From Actinacidiphila yanglinensis (GTDB taxonomy: Bacteria > Actinomycetota > Actinomycetes > Streptomycetales > Streptomycetaceae), in the NCBI RefSeq assembly GCF_900107965.1, contig NZ_FNVU01000005.1, positions 310,001 through 374,000 of the forward strand: a stretch of DNA of 64,000 nt, given 5' to 3'. This document shows, piece by piece, positions 16,561 to 25,600 of the stretch. The position numbers and the translations under genes are program-made. Within the stretch, counting starts at the first letter, position 1; each line of letters opens with the position of its first letter. A model generated the notes under the pieces. The model searched no databases. It saw only the letters and a list, made by a program, of their open reading frames with translations, and was not told where the DNA came from.

Positions 16561-16866
16561 ATGGCAAGCATCCGTACCGTCCGTGTCCTGGCCGCCGTCG
16601 CGGCACTGCCCCTTGCGGGAGTGCTGTTCGCCGGCACCGCCGCGGCCGACAACGGTTCCATTGCGGGTGGCAACTCGAACGCGACGGTGGTGAGCAACTC
16701 CGGTGGCAACGTGATCGGCGGCAACTCCGGCAACGTGACGACGACCCAGCAGGCCGCCACCGGTGCCGGCGCCTCGAACCAGAACAACACGGCCAGCGTG
16801 GCGAACTCGGCCTTCACCAACATCGAGCAGAACACGGTGGCCGTGCACTTCTCGCCGCTGTGGTGA
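16561..16866 (+). CDS. Small secreted Asn/Gly/Ser-rich protein
   Basis: 101 residues, ATG 16561 with TTGGAGGG upstream. Signal peptide of about 29 residues with cleavage near GTAAA-DN. The mature chain is rich in Asn, Gly, Thr and Ser (IAGGNSNATVVSNSGGNV, GGNSGNVTTTQQAATGAG) and has no Cys or charged clusters, ending VAVHFSPLW. Composition resembles surface or amyloid-forming coat proteins, but it is neither a chaplin nor a rodlin by motif. A structural role is only a guess. Confidence 0.65.
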   Translation: MASIRTVRVLAAVAALPLAGVLFAGTAAADNGSIAGGNSNATVVSNSGGNVIGGNSGNVTTTQQAATGAGASNQNNTASVANSAFTNIEQNTVAVHFSPLW

Positions 16867-17436
16867 GCCGTGGGCCGTGCGCGCCCGCCGCGCCGGTCCG
16901 CTGACGAGGGGCCTGGTCACATGGACGCGCGGCGGCACGCGAGTGCCGCCGCGCGCTCCTGGCCCCCGGGGGAGGTCGAGGAAGGCGAAGGGGGTCGGTG
17001 GACGGGCGGGGGAGGACGGCCGGCGCGGCGACGTCACGCGGGGGGGAGGGAGCGCGGCGGTCGGGCGGACGCGGTGGCGGATCGCGAGAGGAGAGCGGGG
17101 CGGTGGGCGGCGTGCCGGGCGATGAGAGGGGGATTGCCCTGACGCTGCCAGGGTGCTTCGGGGGAGGAGCGGGGAGCTGGCCGCGCCGAATTGTCCACAG
17201 CCTGTGGAAAACTTTCGGCACCGCGATCCCCGCCGATGCCGACCCTCCTTCCGCCCCGCCCTGCGCCGTACTCCGCTGCGCCCTGCCCCCGTGCGCCGTA
17301 CCCCCTTGCGCCGTGCCTGTTCCCGGCGCCGCATCCGCCCGCCGGGCGCGCTCGCGGGTCGCGCAGATGGGTGCGTGGGGGTGCTGCACCCGCGTGTCGT
17401 CACGGTGTGGCGCCGTGATCATCGTTGACTCGCCAA
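16867..17436. other. Long intergenic region holding a DnaA-box pair
   Basis: No gene is supported. Apart from the DnaA boxes (listed separately) it has a C/G-biased stretch with repeats of GCGCCGTAC near 17265-17310. The lysozyme-like gene that follows has no obvious ribosome binding site. Confidence 0.4.
17191..17211. promoter_or_regulatory. Pair of inverted DnaA boxes
   Basis: TTGTCCACA (17191-17199), the Streptomyces consensus DnaA box, is followed after 3 bp by TGTGGAAAA (17203-17211), the reverse complement of TTTTCCACA. Two head-to-head boxes with 3-bp spacing are unlikely by chance in such GC-rich DNA. They could titrate DnaA or control the gene at 17437. There is no cluster of further boxes, so this is not oriC. 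Confidence 0.6.
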
Positions 17437-18264
17437 ATGAACCAAAGAAGTGCTTTTATCCGCTATTTCCTCGCGGGCGCTCTCGCGCTGGCCGGGATGC
17501 TGCTCCAGGTGGTACCCGCGAACGCCGCCGCCCTCGACGCCCGTCGCAACTTCAGCGGCCAGGGCTTCGACACCTGCCAGGCCCCTGACCTGGCCACCAT
17601 GGACGCGTGGATCGCGCACTCCGACTACCGCGCGGCGGGGATCTACTTCGGCGGCCGGGCCCGGGCCTGCAAGTCGCAGACCTACCTGACCACGGACTGG
17701 GTGCGGCAGACCACCCGGGCCGGCTGGCGGCTGCTGCCGATCTACGTCGGTTCGCAGAGCCCCTGCGTGTCGGGCTCGAACAAGAACCCGTACCGGATCG
17801 ACACCAAGCAGCCCACCACCCAGGGCGCGAGCGAGGGTGCCGACGCGGTGCAGCGGGCGCAGGACCTCGGCCTCGACCCGGGCAGCGCGCTCTACCTGGA
17901 CATGGAGGCGTACGACATCGGGAACGCGTCGTGCGCGACCGCGACCCTGAAGTACATCCAGGCCTGGGACCGGGCGGTGGCCGCGGCAGGGTACGTCTCC
18001 GGGTTCTACAGCAGCGCCGACTCGGGCATCAGGCACATGGCGAAGGCCCGGCTGGCCGGCTCGCCCGACCTGCCCAAGGTGCTGTGGTACGCCCGCTGGG
18101 GCGTGACCCCGACGCTGACCGACGAGCCGTCGCTCGGGTCCGGCGCGTGGACCCCGCACGCGCGCATCCACCAATACCACGGCTCCGTCACCGAGTCGCA
18201 CGGCGGAAAGAAGCTGACCGTCGACCGCGACCTGATCGACGCCCCGGTCGCCGTCGTCGGCTGA
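17437..18264 (+). CDS. Secreted DUF1906 (glycoside-hydrolase-like, Rv2525c-type) protein
   Basis: 275 residues from ATG 17437; TTG 17425 is a less likely earlier start. Signal peptide FLAGALALAGMLLQVVPANA-A. The mature start GQGFDTCQAPDLATMDAW, then AAGIYFGGRARACKSQTYLTTDWVRQT, and SALYLDMEAYD with acidic residues at the barrel end, match the DUF1906 TIM-barrel family related to GH25 lysozymes. WYARWGV and IHQYHGSVT are also typical. Probable role: cell-wall or peptidoglycan-related glycan binding or hydrolysis; activity is unproven for the family. Confidence 0.85.
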   Translation: MNQRSAFIRYFLAGALALAGMLLQVVPANAAALDARRNFSGQGFDTCQAPDLATMDAWIAHSDYRAAGIYFGGRARACKSQTYLTTDWVRQTTRAGWRLLPIYVGSQSPCVSGSNKNPYRIDTKQPTTQGASEGADAVQRAQDLGLDPGSALYLDMEAYDIGNASCATATLKYIQAWDRAVAAAGYVSGFYSSADSGIRHMAKARLAGSPDLPKVLWYARWGVTPTLTDEPSLGSGAWTPHARIHQYHGSVTESHGGKKLTVDRDLIDAPVAVVG

Positions 18265-18452
18265 AAACCGGCCGCCGGCGGGGCGCTGCCCCCCGCGACC
18301 CCTACTCCCCCGGGGCAATCCCCTGCGGGACGGCCACCTCCGGCTCCACCCCCGGGGGGTGGGGACAGCCCCCGGCCTACGACCTGAGGGTGATCCCGTT
18401 TCGGCACCTGCGGCCGATCCGCCGACCGGGCCCGGGCTCCTAGTTTGGAGTC

Positions 18453-18974
18453 ATGACCACGCCAGTGTGCACCAGCGCCAACGCGACGCAGTTCACGGCC
18501 TACGTCCGGAGCAAGGGTCCGACGCTGCTGCGCACCGCGCGCTCCCTGACCCCCAACCCGGCCGACGCGGAAGACCTGCTGCAGACCGCCCTGACCAAGA
18601 CCTACCTGGCCTGGGACCGGATCGACGACCACCGCGCGGTCGACGGCTACGTCCGCCGCACCTTGGTCAACACCCGTACCTCGCAGTGGCGCAAGCGCCG
18701 GGTCGACGAGTTCAGTACGGACGAGCTGCCGGAGGCGCCCGTCATCGGCCCCGACCCCGTCGAACAGCAGGCCCAGCGCGACGCGCTGCTGCGCGCGATA
18801 GCCCGGCTGCCGCCGCGGCAGCGCGCCATGGTGGTGCTGCGCTACTACGAGGACATGAGCGAGGTGCAGACCGCGGAGGCGCTCGGCGTCTCGGTCGGCA
18901 CCGTCAAGAGCGCGGTGTCGCGGGCGCTCGGCAAGCTCCGTGACGACCCCGAGCTGGAACTCAGCGTCGCCTGA
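18453..18974 (+). CDS. SigE-family ECF RNA polymerase sigma factor
   Basis: 173 residues with TTTGGAG upstream of ATG 18453. Region 2: FTAYVRSKGPTLLRTARSLTPNPADAEDLLQTALTKTYLAWDRI; region 4: LPPRQRAMVVLRYYEDMSEVQTAEALGVSVGTVKSAVSRALGKLR. This is the actinobacterial SigE-family signature (short spacer, DAEDLLQ, helix-turn-helix in GTVKSAVSRA). No anti-sigma gene is adjacent; flanking genes are unrelated. Possible autoregulation cannot be seen. Regulon unknown. Confidence 0.9.
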   Translation: MTTPVCTSANATQFTAYVRSKGPTLLRTARSLTPNPADAEDLLQTALTKTYLAWDRIDDHRAVDGYVRRTLVNTRTSQWRKRRVDEFSTDELPEAPVIGPDPVEQQAQRDALLRAIARLPPRQRAMVVLRYYEDMSEVQTAEALGVSVGTVKSAVSRALGKLRDDPELELSVA

Positions 18975-19043
18975 CCGTTCTCGGCGGGGTCCCGACCGTT
19001 CTCGGCGCCGGTGCATCTCGCGGGATCGCCCGCGGGGTAGTGA

Positions 19044-19059
19044 CATACCCCGCGGTATG
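19044..19059. promoter_or_regulatory. Palindromic operator candidate upstream of acyl-CoA synthetase
   Basis: CATACC-CCGC-GGTATG is a perfect 16-bp palindrome, 48 bp before the start codon. The CATACC/GGTATG half-sites resemble TetR-family operators, including gamma-butyrolactone-receptor-type elements. No regulator gene is next to it. Confidence 0.45.
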
Positions 19060-19106
19060 GAAGCAGAATCACGGGCAAAACCCTCGTCGTCGCCCGGGAG
19101 GCCCGC

Positions 19107-20756
19107 GTGCTCAGCACCATGCAGGATGTTCCGCTGACCGTCACCCGCATCCTCGCGCACGGCGTGCTGGTGCACGGCCGGTCCACCATCACCACCTGGA
19201 CCGGCGGGGAGGAGCCGCAGCGGCGCACCTTCCGGGAGACCGGCCTGCGCGCCGTCCAACTCGCCCACGCCCTGCGCGACGAGCTCGGCGTCGACCGCGG
19301 CGACCGGATCGCGACCCTCATGTGGAACAACGCGGAGCACATGGAGGCCTATCTCGCGATCCCGTCGATGGGATCGGTGCTGCACACCCTCAACCTGCGG
19401 CTGCCCGCCGACCAGCTCAGCTGGATCGTCAACCACGCCGCCGACCGCGTCATCCTCGTCAACGGCACCCTGCTGCCGCTGCTCGCCCCGCTGCTGCCGG
19501 GCCTCGACTCCGTCGAGCACGTGGTCGTCGTCGGCCCGGGCGACCTGTCGCTGCTGGAGGGCGCCCGCCCCGCGGTGCACCGCTACGAGGAGTTGATCGC
19601 GGACCGCCCGCAGCGCTTCGACTGGCCCGAGCTGGACGAGCGCGAGGCCGCCGCCATGTGCTACACCTCCGGGACCACCGGGGACCCCAAGGGCGTGGTG
19701 TTCTCGCACCGTTCGGTGTATCTGCACTCCATGCAGGTGCTGTCCGCCGAGTCGATGGGTCTGACCAGCCACGACACTTCACTGCCGGTCGTCCCGATGT
19801 TCCACGTCAACGCGTGGGGCCTGCCGCACGCGGCGTTCATGTCCGGGATCAACCTGCTGATGCCCGACCGGTTCCTCCAGCCCGGGCCGCTCGCCGAGAT
19901 GATCGAGAGCGAGCGGCCCACCCACGCGGCCGCCGTTCCGACCATCTGGCAGGGCCTGCTGGGTGAGTTGACCGCCAAGCCGCGCGACGTGAGCTCGCTC
20001 AAGCAGGTCACCATCGGCGGTTCGGCCTGCCCGCCGGCGCTGATGAAGGCGTTCGACGAGCAGTTGGGGGTGCGGCTGTGCCACGCGTGGGGCATGACCG
20101 AGACGTCCCCGCTCGGCACCATCGCGCACCCGCCGGGCGGGGTCACGCCCGAGGAGGAGTGGGGGTACCGCCTCACGCAGGGCCGCTTCCCCGCCTCGGT
20201 CGAGGCGCGGCTCGTCGGCCCGGACGGCACGGTGATGCCCTGGGACGGCGCGTCCGCAGGCGAGTTGGAGGTGCGCGGCCCCTGGATCGCCGCCGCGTAC
20301 TACGGCGGGGCGGGTGAGGAACCGCTGCGCCCGGACGACAAGTTCAGCCCCGACGGCTGGCTGCGCACCGGCGACGTCGGGGTGATCTCCGACGACGGCT
20401 ACCTCACCCTCACCGACCGGGCCAAGGACGTCATCAAGTCGGGCGGCGAGTGGATCTCCTCGGTCGACCTGGAGAACCACCTCATGGCCCACCCCGACAT
20501 CGCCGAGGCGGCGGTCGTCGCCGTCCCCGACGACCGCTGGGGCGAACGCCCGCTCGCCACCGTCGTCCTGCGCGAGGGCGCCACCGCCGACTACGCCGAG
20601 CTGCGCGCGTTCCTCGCCGCCCGGATCGCCCGCTGGCAGGTGCCGGAGCGGTGGGCGGTGGTGCCGGCCGTGCCGAAGACCAGCGTCGGCAAGTTCGACA
20701 AGAAGGTCATCCGGAAGTCCTACGCGGACGGTGAGTTGGACGTCACCAGCCTCTAG
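19107..20756 (+). CDS. Fatty acyl-CoA synthetase (AMP-binding, class I adenylate-forming)
   Basis: 549 residues from GTG 19107 with GGGAGG at 19096-19101. It activates a carboxylic acid through an acyl-adenylate and transfers it to CoA. Motifs: P-loop-like [19 protein letters not shown]-binding [13 protein letters not shown] and [11 protein letters not shown], ribose-binding [22 protein letters not shown], the hinge region [12 protein letters not shown], and the catalytic Lys near the end in [14 protein letters not shown]. Length and motifs fit medium/long-chain fatty acid ligases. Monocistronic; the palindrome upstream suggests repression by a TetR-type protein. Confidence 0.9.
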   Translation: MLSTMQDVPLTVTRILAHGVLVHGRSTITTWTGGEEPQRRTFRETGLRAVQLAHALRDELGVDRGDRIATLMWNNAEHMEAYLAIPSMGSVLHTLNLRLPADQLSWIVNHAADRVILVNGTLLPLLAPLLPGLDSVEHVVVVGPGDLSLLEGARPAVHRYEELIADRPQRFDWPELDEREAAAMCYTSGTTGDPKGVVFSHRSVYLHSMQVLSAESMGLTSHDTSLPVVPMFHVNAWGLPHAAFMSGINLLMPDRFLQPGPLAEMIESERPTHAAAVPTIWQGLLGELTAKPRDVSSLKQVTIGGSACPPALMKAFDEQLGVRLCHAWGMTETSPLGTIAHPPGGVTPEEEWGYRLTQGRFPASVEARLVGPDGTVMPWDGASAGELEVRGPWIAAAYYGGAGEEPLRPDDKFSPDGWLRTGDVGVISDDGYLTLTDRAKDVIKSGGEWISSVDLENHLMAHPDIAEAAVVAVPDDRWGERPLATVVLREGATADYAELRAFLAARIARWQVPERWAVVPAVPKTSVGKFDKKVIRKSYADGELDVTSL

Positions 20757-20869
20757 CCCGGCGCCGCGGCGCCCTCCACCGGCAGGGCGCCCTCACCCGG
20801 CAGCGCGCCCTCGGCAACCCGCACTCTCGGCGCACCGCCCGCACCAGTGGCGGCCCCGCGCCCGCCCGC

Positions 20870-22432
20870 CTACCCCCCGATCCTCGGGAACAGCGGGCGG
20901 GCCGGGGGCAGCACCCCGTCGACCGGCGTGACCTGGGCGGCGATGCGGGCCGCCGCCCCCGGCAGGAACGGCTCGGCCGCCTCCGCCAGCGCCACGCAGC
21001 CGCGGTGCAGCGCGGCCAGCACGGCGTCCAGCCGTACGCCCGCCGCCGCGTCACCGCCGCGTTCCGCCGTGGCCGACTCCCAGGGACGGGTCGCCTCCAC
21101 CGCGCGGTTCGCCTCCTCCACGATCGACCAGACCGCCGCGGAGGCCCGCCGGAAGTCGAACGCCTCCAGCGCCGCGTCGATCCGCCCGGGCGCCGCCTCG
21201 ACCGCCTCGGCCAGCGCCTCCGTGCCCGCGGGCGGTTCGGCGGCGAGTTCCGGGACCCGGCCGTCCCGGTAGGAGTGCACCATGGTGACGATCCGGTTCA
21301 CCACGTTGCCCAGGCCGCCCGCGAGGTCGCTGTCCGCCCGCTCCACCAGCCGGGTCCGGGTGTAGTCCGCGTCCCCGATCCGGGGCACGTCGCGCAGCAG
21401 CCACCACCGCACCGCGTCGGTGCCGACCTCCGCGGCCAGCTCCGCCGGATCCACCGCGGTGCCCTCGGACTTGCTGATCTTCCGCCCGTCGACGGTCAGG
21501 TAGTCGTGCACCAGGATGTCCGTGGGCAGTGCCAGCCCCGCCGACAGCAGCATCGCGGGCCAGTACACGGCGTGGAAGCGCAGCACGCCCTTGCCCGCGA
21601 GGTGCACCCGCCGGCGTGCGTCGCGATCGGCGCTCCCGGCCGCCCCCTCGGCGGTGTCTTCCGCGCCCTCGCCCCACCACGTGTCGAAGTCCGCGGCGCC
21701 GGTGCCGTACCCGAGGCTGGTGACGTAGTTGCCGAGCGCGTCCCACCAGACGTAGACCACCTGGTCGGGGTCGCCGGGCACCGGAATGCCCCAGCCCCGG
21801 GCGCGGCGCTGCGAGCGGGAGACGGAGAAGTCGCGCAGCCCGGAGTCGATCAGGGCCAGCACCTCGTTGCGGCGCGCGGCCGGCTCGATCCGCAGGGTGC
21901 CGTCGGTGATCAGCGCGCGCAACCGGTCGCCGTAGCGGGACAGCCGGAAGAACCAGTTCTCCTCGGAGACGAGTTGCGGCCGGGTGAGGTGCTCCGGACA
22001 CAGGCCGTCCTCGGTGAGCTCGTCCGGCGTGTAGAACTGCTCGCTGCCGACGCAGTACAGCCCCTCGTAGTGCGTACGGTACAGGTCGCCGGACGCGGCC
22101 ACCCGCTCCCACAGCCGCTCGACGCCCACCCGGTGCCGGGGGTCGCTGCTGGTGCGGATGAAGTCGTCGAAGGACAGCGCCAGCGGCCCGCGCAGCCCGG
22201 CGAAGGCGGCCGCGTTGCGGTCCACCAGGTCCTGCACCGGGACGCCCTCGGCCTCCGCGGCGAGCACGTTCTTCAGCGAGTTGTCGTCGGTGCCGGTCAG
22301 GAAGCGGACCTCCCGGCCGGCCTGCCGGGCACGTCTGGCCAGCACGTCGGCCTGCACCAGCTCCAAAGCGAAGCCGAGGTGGGGACGGGCGTTGACGTAA
22401 GGGATCGTGGTCGTGACGTAGAAACGCGACAT
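20870..22432 (-). CDS. metG: Methionyl-tRNA synthetase
   Basis: 520 residues from ATG 22432, with AGGAGG just upstream. It charges tRNA-Met with methionine. HIGH-type motif is PHLG (residues 17-20) after YVTTTIPYVNA; KMSKS-type motif is KISKS (318-322). TGTDDNSLKN and WWDALGNYVTSLGYG are typical of the class I MetRS core. The zinc-binding knuckle appears reduced, and there is no C-terminal tRNA-binding EMAP extension, as in other actinobacterial enzymes. A loop near residue 265 carries an acidic insertion (GAEDTAEGAAGSADRDARRR). A Met-codon leader peptide and terminator precede it; see those entries. Confidence 0.93.
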   Translation of the reverse strand: MSRFYVTTTIPYVNARPHLGFALELVQADVLARRARQAGREVRFLTGTDDNSLKNVLAAEAEGVPVQDLVDRNAAAFAGLRGPLALSFDDFIRTSSDPRHRVGVERLWERVAASGDLYRTHYEGLYCVGSEQFYTPDELTEDGLCPEHLTRPQLVSEENWFFRLSRYGDRLRALITDGTLRIEPAARRNEVLALIDSGLRDFSVSRSQRRARGWGIPVPGDPDQVVYVWWDALGNYVTSLGYGTGAADFDTWWGEGAEDTAEGAAGSADRDARRRVHLAGKGVLRFHAVYWPAMLLSAGLALPTDILVHDYLTVDGRKISKSEGTAVDPAELAAEVGTDAVRWWLLRDVPRIGDADYTRTRLVERADSDLAGGLGNVVNRIVTMVHSYRDGRVPELAAEPPAGTEALAEAVEAAPGRIDAALEAFDFRRASAAVWSIVEEANRAVEATRPWESATAERGGDAAAGVRLDAVLAALHRGCVALAEAAEPFLPGAAARIAAQVTPVDGVLPPARPLFPRIGG

Positions 22433-22481
22433 CGGAACCTCCTGCGATCGGAGAGGCGGGGCTCCGGCCCGCGACGCGGAA

Positions 22482-22502
22482 GAGGCCCCGACTCGGGGCC
22501 TC
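22482..22502 (-). terminator. Attenuator terminator in the metG leader
   Basis: In the transcript, GAGGCCCC pairs with GGGGCCTC around a 5-nt loop, followed by TTCC. It lies 22 nt after the leader-peptide stop codon and 49 nt before the metG start, the position expected of an attenuator. Confidence 0.65.
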
Positions 22503-22524
22503 GGATGCGTCGCACGTTCGCGCG

Positions 22525-22569
22525 TCAGCGGCCCCTGCGGGGCATCATCGCGACGGTGAACGGCGTCAT
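22525..22569 (-). CDS. Leader peptide with tandem Met codons (metG attenuation)
   Basis: Fourteen codons read MTPFTVAMMPRRGR then TGA. The adjacent ATG ATG codons are at 22543-22548. Directly after them GCCCC (22539-22543) can pair with GGGGC (22531-22535); the latter, extended to GGGGCC (22530-22535), can instead pair with GGCCCC of the terminator 5' arm. A ribosome waiting at the Met codons would cover the first segment and free the second to block the terminator: classic ribosome-mediated attenuation by charged tRNA-Met. The ATG lies about 7 nt from the -10 box, so the peptide may be translated from a leaderless or nearly leaderless mRNA. Confidence 0.65.
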   Translation of the reverse strand: MTPFTVAMMPRRGR

Positions 22570-22575
22570 GATCCG

Positions 22576-22605
22576 ACCGTAGCAAACACCCCGGGGCCGG
22601 CCCAA
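22576..22605 (-). promoter_or_regulatory. Principal-sigma-type promoter of metG
   Basis: On the minus strand, TTGGGC (22600-22605), an 18-nt spacer and TACGGT (22576-22581). Both boxes fit Streptomyces HrdB promoters, and the predicted start falls within a few bases of the leader-peptide ATG. Confidence 0.6.
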
Positions 22606-22665
22606 CGGATTACCCCCGCCGGGTATTCCGCCCGCCGACGAGGCGCTCCATCCGGCCGGCACCGG

Positions 22666-25600
22666 CTACGCGCCGATCTTGCCCAGCAGGTCCACGATCC
22701 TGGACTGCACGTCCGTGCTCGTCGACCGCTCGGCGAGGAACAGCACGGTCTCGCCCGACGCCAGCCGCGGCAGTTCCGCCGGGTCGATGTCCGCGGAGGT
22801 GTAGACGACCAGCGGGGTGCTGTTGAGCCGCGAGTGGCCGCGCAGCCAGTCGACGATGCCCTGGCGGCGCCGCCGGATGAGCATGAGGTCCATCACCACC
22901 AGGTTCGGGTGGATCTGGGCGGCCTTGGTCATCGCGTCGGCCTCGGAGTCGGCGTGCGTGACCTGCATGCCGCGCCGCTCCAGGGTGGCCGCGAACGCCA
23001 TCGCGATCGGGTCGTGGCCCTCCACCAGCAGCACCCGCGGCGGGTGCTGCTCGCTGTCGCGCGGCGCGAGCGCCTTGAGCAGCACCGCCGGGTCGGCGCC
23101 GTACGCCGCCTCGCGGGTGGCCTGGCCCAGGCCCGCGGTGACCAGGACCGGTACCTCGGCCGCGGCGGCCGCCTGCCGCAGCGCCTGCAGCGCGGTCCGC
23201 GTGATCGGCCCGGTCAGCGGGTCCACGAACAGCGCCGCGGGCGGCTCGGCGACCTGCGCGTCGACCTCCTCGCGCGAGCGCACGATCACCGGGCGGTAGC
23301 CGCGGTCGGTGAGTGCCTGCCGGGTCGAGACATCGGGCTCGGGCCACACCAGCAGGCGGCGCGGCTCCTCCAGCGGCTCCTCGTGCCGGTCGTCGGCGCC
23401 CTCGGGCCCGGTCACGTCGGTGACGTCCACCGCGCCGTTCGGGCCGTCCAGCGGTTCCGGGCCCTCGGCGGCGCCGGCGGCCGGCGCCCCGATCGCGTAC
23501 GACCGCCCGGGCGGCTGCTGGCGCGGGTCCTCCAGCGGCGGCACCGGCCGCAGCAGCGCGGTCTCGCGGTCCCCGCCGGACGGCCGGTGGCCGCGCGGGT
23601 CCGGCTTGCGCACCGGGAGCTGGCCGCTGTCGGGGTCGGCCTGCGGGTGCTGCCGTGCCTGGTGTTCCCCGCCCGGGCCCGGCTGCTGGTTCGGCACCAA
23701 CGGCTGCGGGCCCTGGGGGTTCTCCGGGTTCTGCTGCGGGGGTGCCGCGAGCCTGCGCCGGCGCCCGGAGCCGCCCGCCGCGACCTGCGCGGGCAGCCCC
23801 TGCGGGTTCTGCGCCTGTACGGCCTGGGTCGGGGTCTGCTCGCGCGGGTCGGCCCCGAACGGCATGCCCTGCCCGAGGGTGCGCACGCTTATGGCCCGGC
23901 CGTGCGCCTGCTGCGCGGGGTCCTGGTGCGGGCCGCCCCGGGTCGCGGGCAGGTGGTGGGGGCCCTGCGGCTCCTGGTGCGGGGCGCCCTGCGCGCCGGC
24001 CGCCGGCCAGGGCGTCGCCGCGGGCCCGGGCTGGTCCGTCGCCGAGGGCATCGGTCGCCCGGGGTCGGGCCAGGACCGGGGGGACGGCTGCTGCGGGGGT
24101 GCTGCGGGCGCGCCGGGCTCGGGGGCCGGTTCGCCGTGGGACTCCGCCCGGGCGCCGGGGTCGGCGTGCGGGGGGTCGGGTACGGGCTGCGGCCACCCTT
24201 CGGCTCCGGCGCGCGGCTGACCCGCGTCCGGCGGGTCCTCCCGGTAGGGCATGCCGGGCACGGGCGGCGGCGGTGCGGCCTCCAGGGCGCGGCGGCCCCG
24301 CCGGCCGGTGCCGGGGGCCGGGTCCTGGCCGCCCTGCGGGTTCGCGGCGGCCGGTCCTCCGTTGCCGGCGCCGTTGGCCGGGGGAAGCGCGTTCGGGATG
24401 CGGGGCGCGGGAAGCTGCCGCAGCTCGCCGCCACTCTCCGGGCCCTGCTCCTCCACCGCCGGGCGTCCCCTGCGGGCCCGGCGCCCGGTCGGCGGCACGT
24501 CCTGAGCCGGTGCGCCCTGCGCGGGCGCGCCGTGCTCGGCTCCGCCCGGCACGTTCGACGGCTGCGGCGGGGACGGCAGCTGCGCGTGCGGCTCCATCCG
24601 CGGCTGCGACGGCGGCTGTTCCTGCCGCTGGGGCGGCTCGGGACGCCCGATGGGCCGGCGCAGCGCGCGCCGCCGCCCGGTCGGCGCCTCGCTCTGGTCC
24701 GCGGCCGGCGGGATCGCCCACGGCGCCACGACCGTACCGGTGTCGTCGATGTGCCGGCGCTGCCTCGACGGGCCCGGCTCGGCCGATCCGCCCTGGTCGT
24801 CCTGGTGTTGGCCGTCGTCCGCCGGGCCCCGACCGTCCGCGCCCGGGTAGCCCTCGGCGGACGGTCCGCCCCGCGCCGGTTCGGCGGCGCCGCCGCGTGC
24901 CGCGTGCGAACGGCGCCCGCCGCGCCCGCCGGAGGCCGGGGTGCCCGTCGCGCCGGCGTCCGTCCCGCTCGCTGCCGCGTCGCCGTTCCCGCCGGAGTGG
25001 GCGCCGCCGCGCGCAGCCGCACCGGGCCCGGCGTGCCCGCCCTGCCCGGCGGGTGCGCCGTCGTCGCCGCCGTCCGCGTCCGCGTCCCCGTCCACCGCCC
25101 GTACCCGCCTCGAACCCTCCGGGCCCAGGCCGAGCGGCACTTCAAGGACGTACGCGCTGCCCTGGCCGGGCACTTCGTGGGTCTGGAGCACGCCGCCGTG
25201 CCGCTCGATGACGCCCCGGGCGAGCGGCACGTGCACCGGGTCGCCGCCCGCGCTCGGGCCGCGCACGTCGATGCGGACGGCGTCGCCGCGCTGGGCCACC
25301 GCGACCACGATGGTGGAGTCCCCGCTGAAGGCGATCGTGTTGCCCGCGGCGTCCACCCCCGCCACGTCGGCGACGAGGTGGGCGAGCGCGTGCGCCATCC
25401 GCGCGCCGTCCACCGACGCCTCGATCGGCGCGGCGTGCACCGCGAACTGGGCCCGGCCCGGCCCGATCAGCTCGACCGCGCCCTCGACCGCGGCGGCCAC
25501 CACCTCGTCCAGGCCGATCAGCGAACGGTGCAGCTTGTCGTCGCCCCGGTCCAGCCGCTGGAAGTCCAGCACGTTGTCGATCAGGGTGGTGATCCGGGCG

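Noticed and set aside
17191..17211. Chromosomal origin (oriC)
   Set aside because: Only two DnaA boxes and none of dnaA, dnaN or gyrB nearby.
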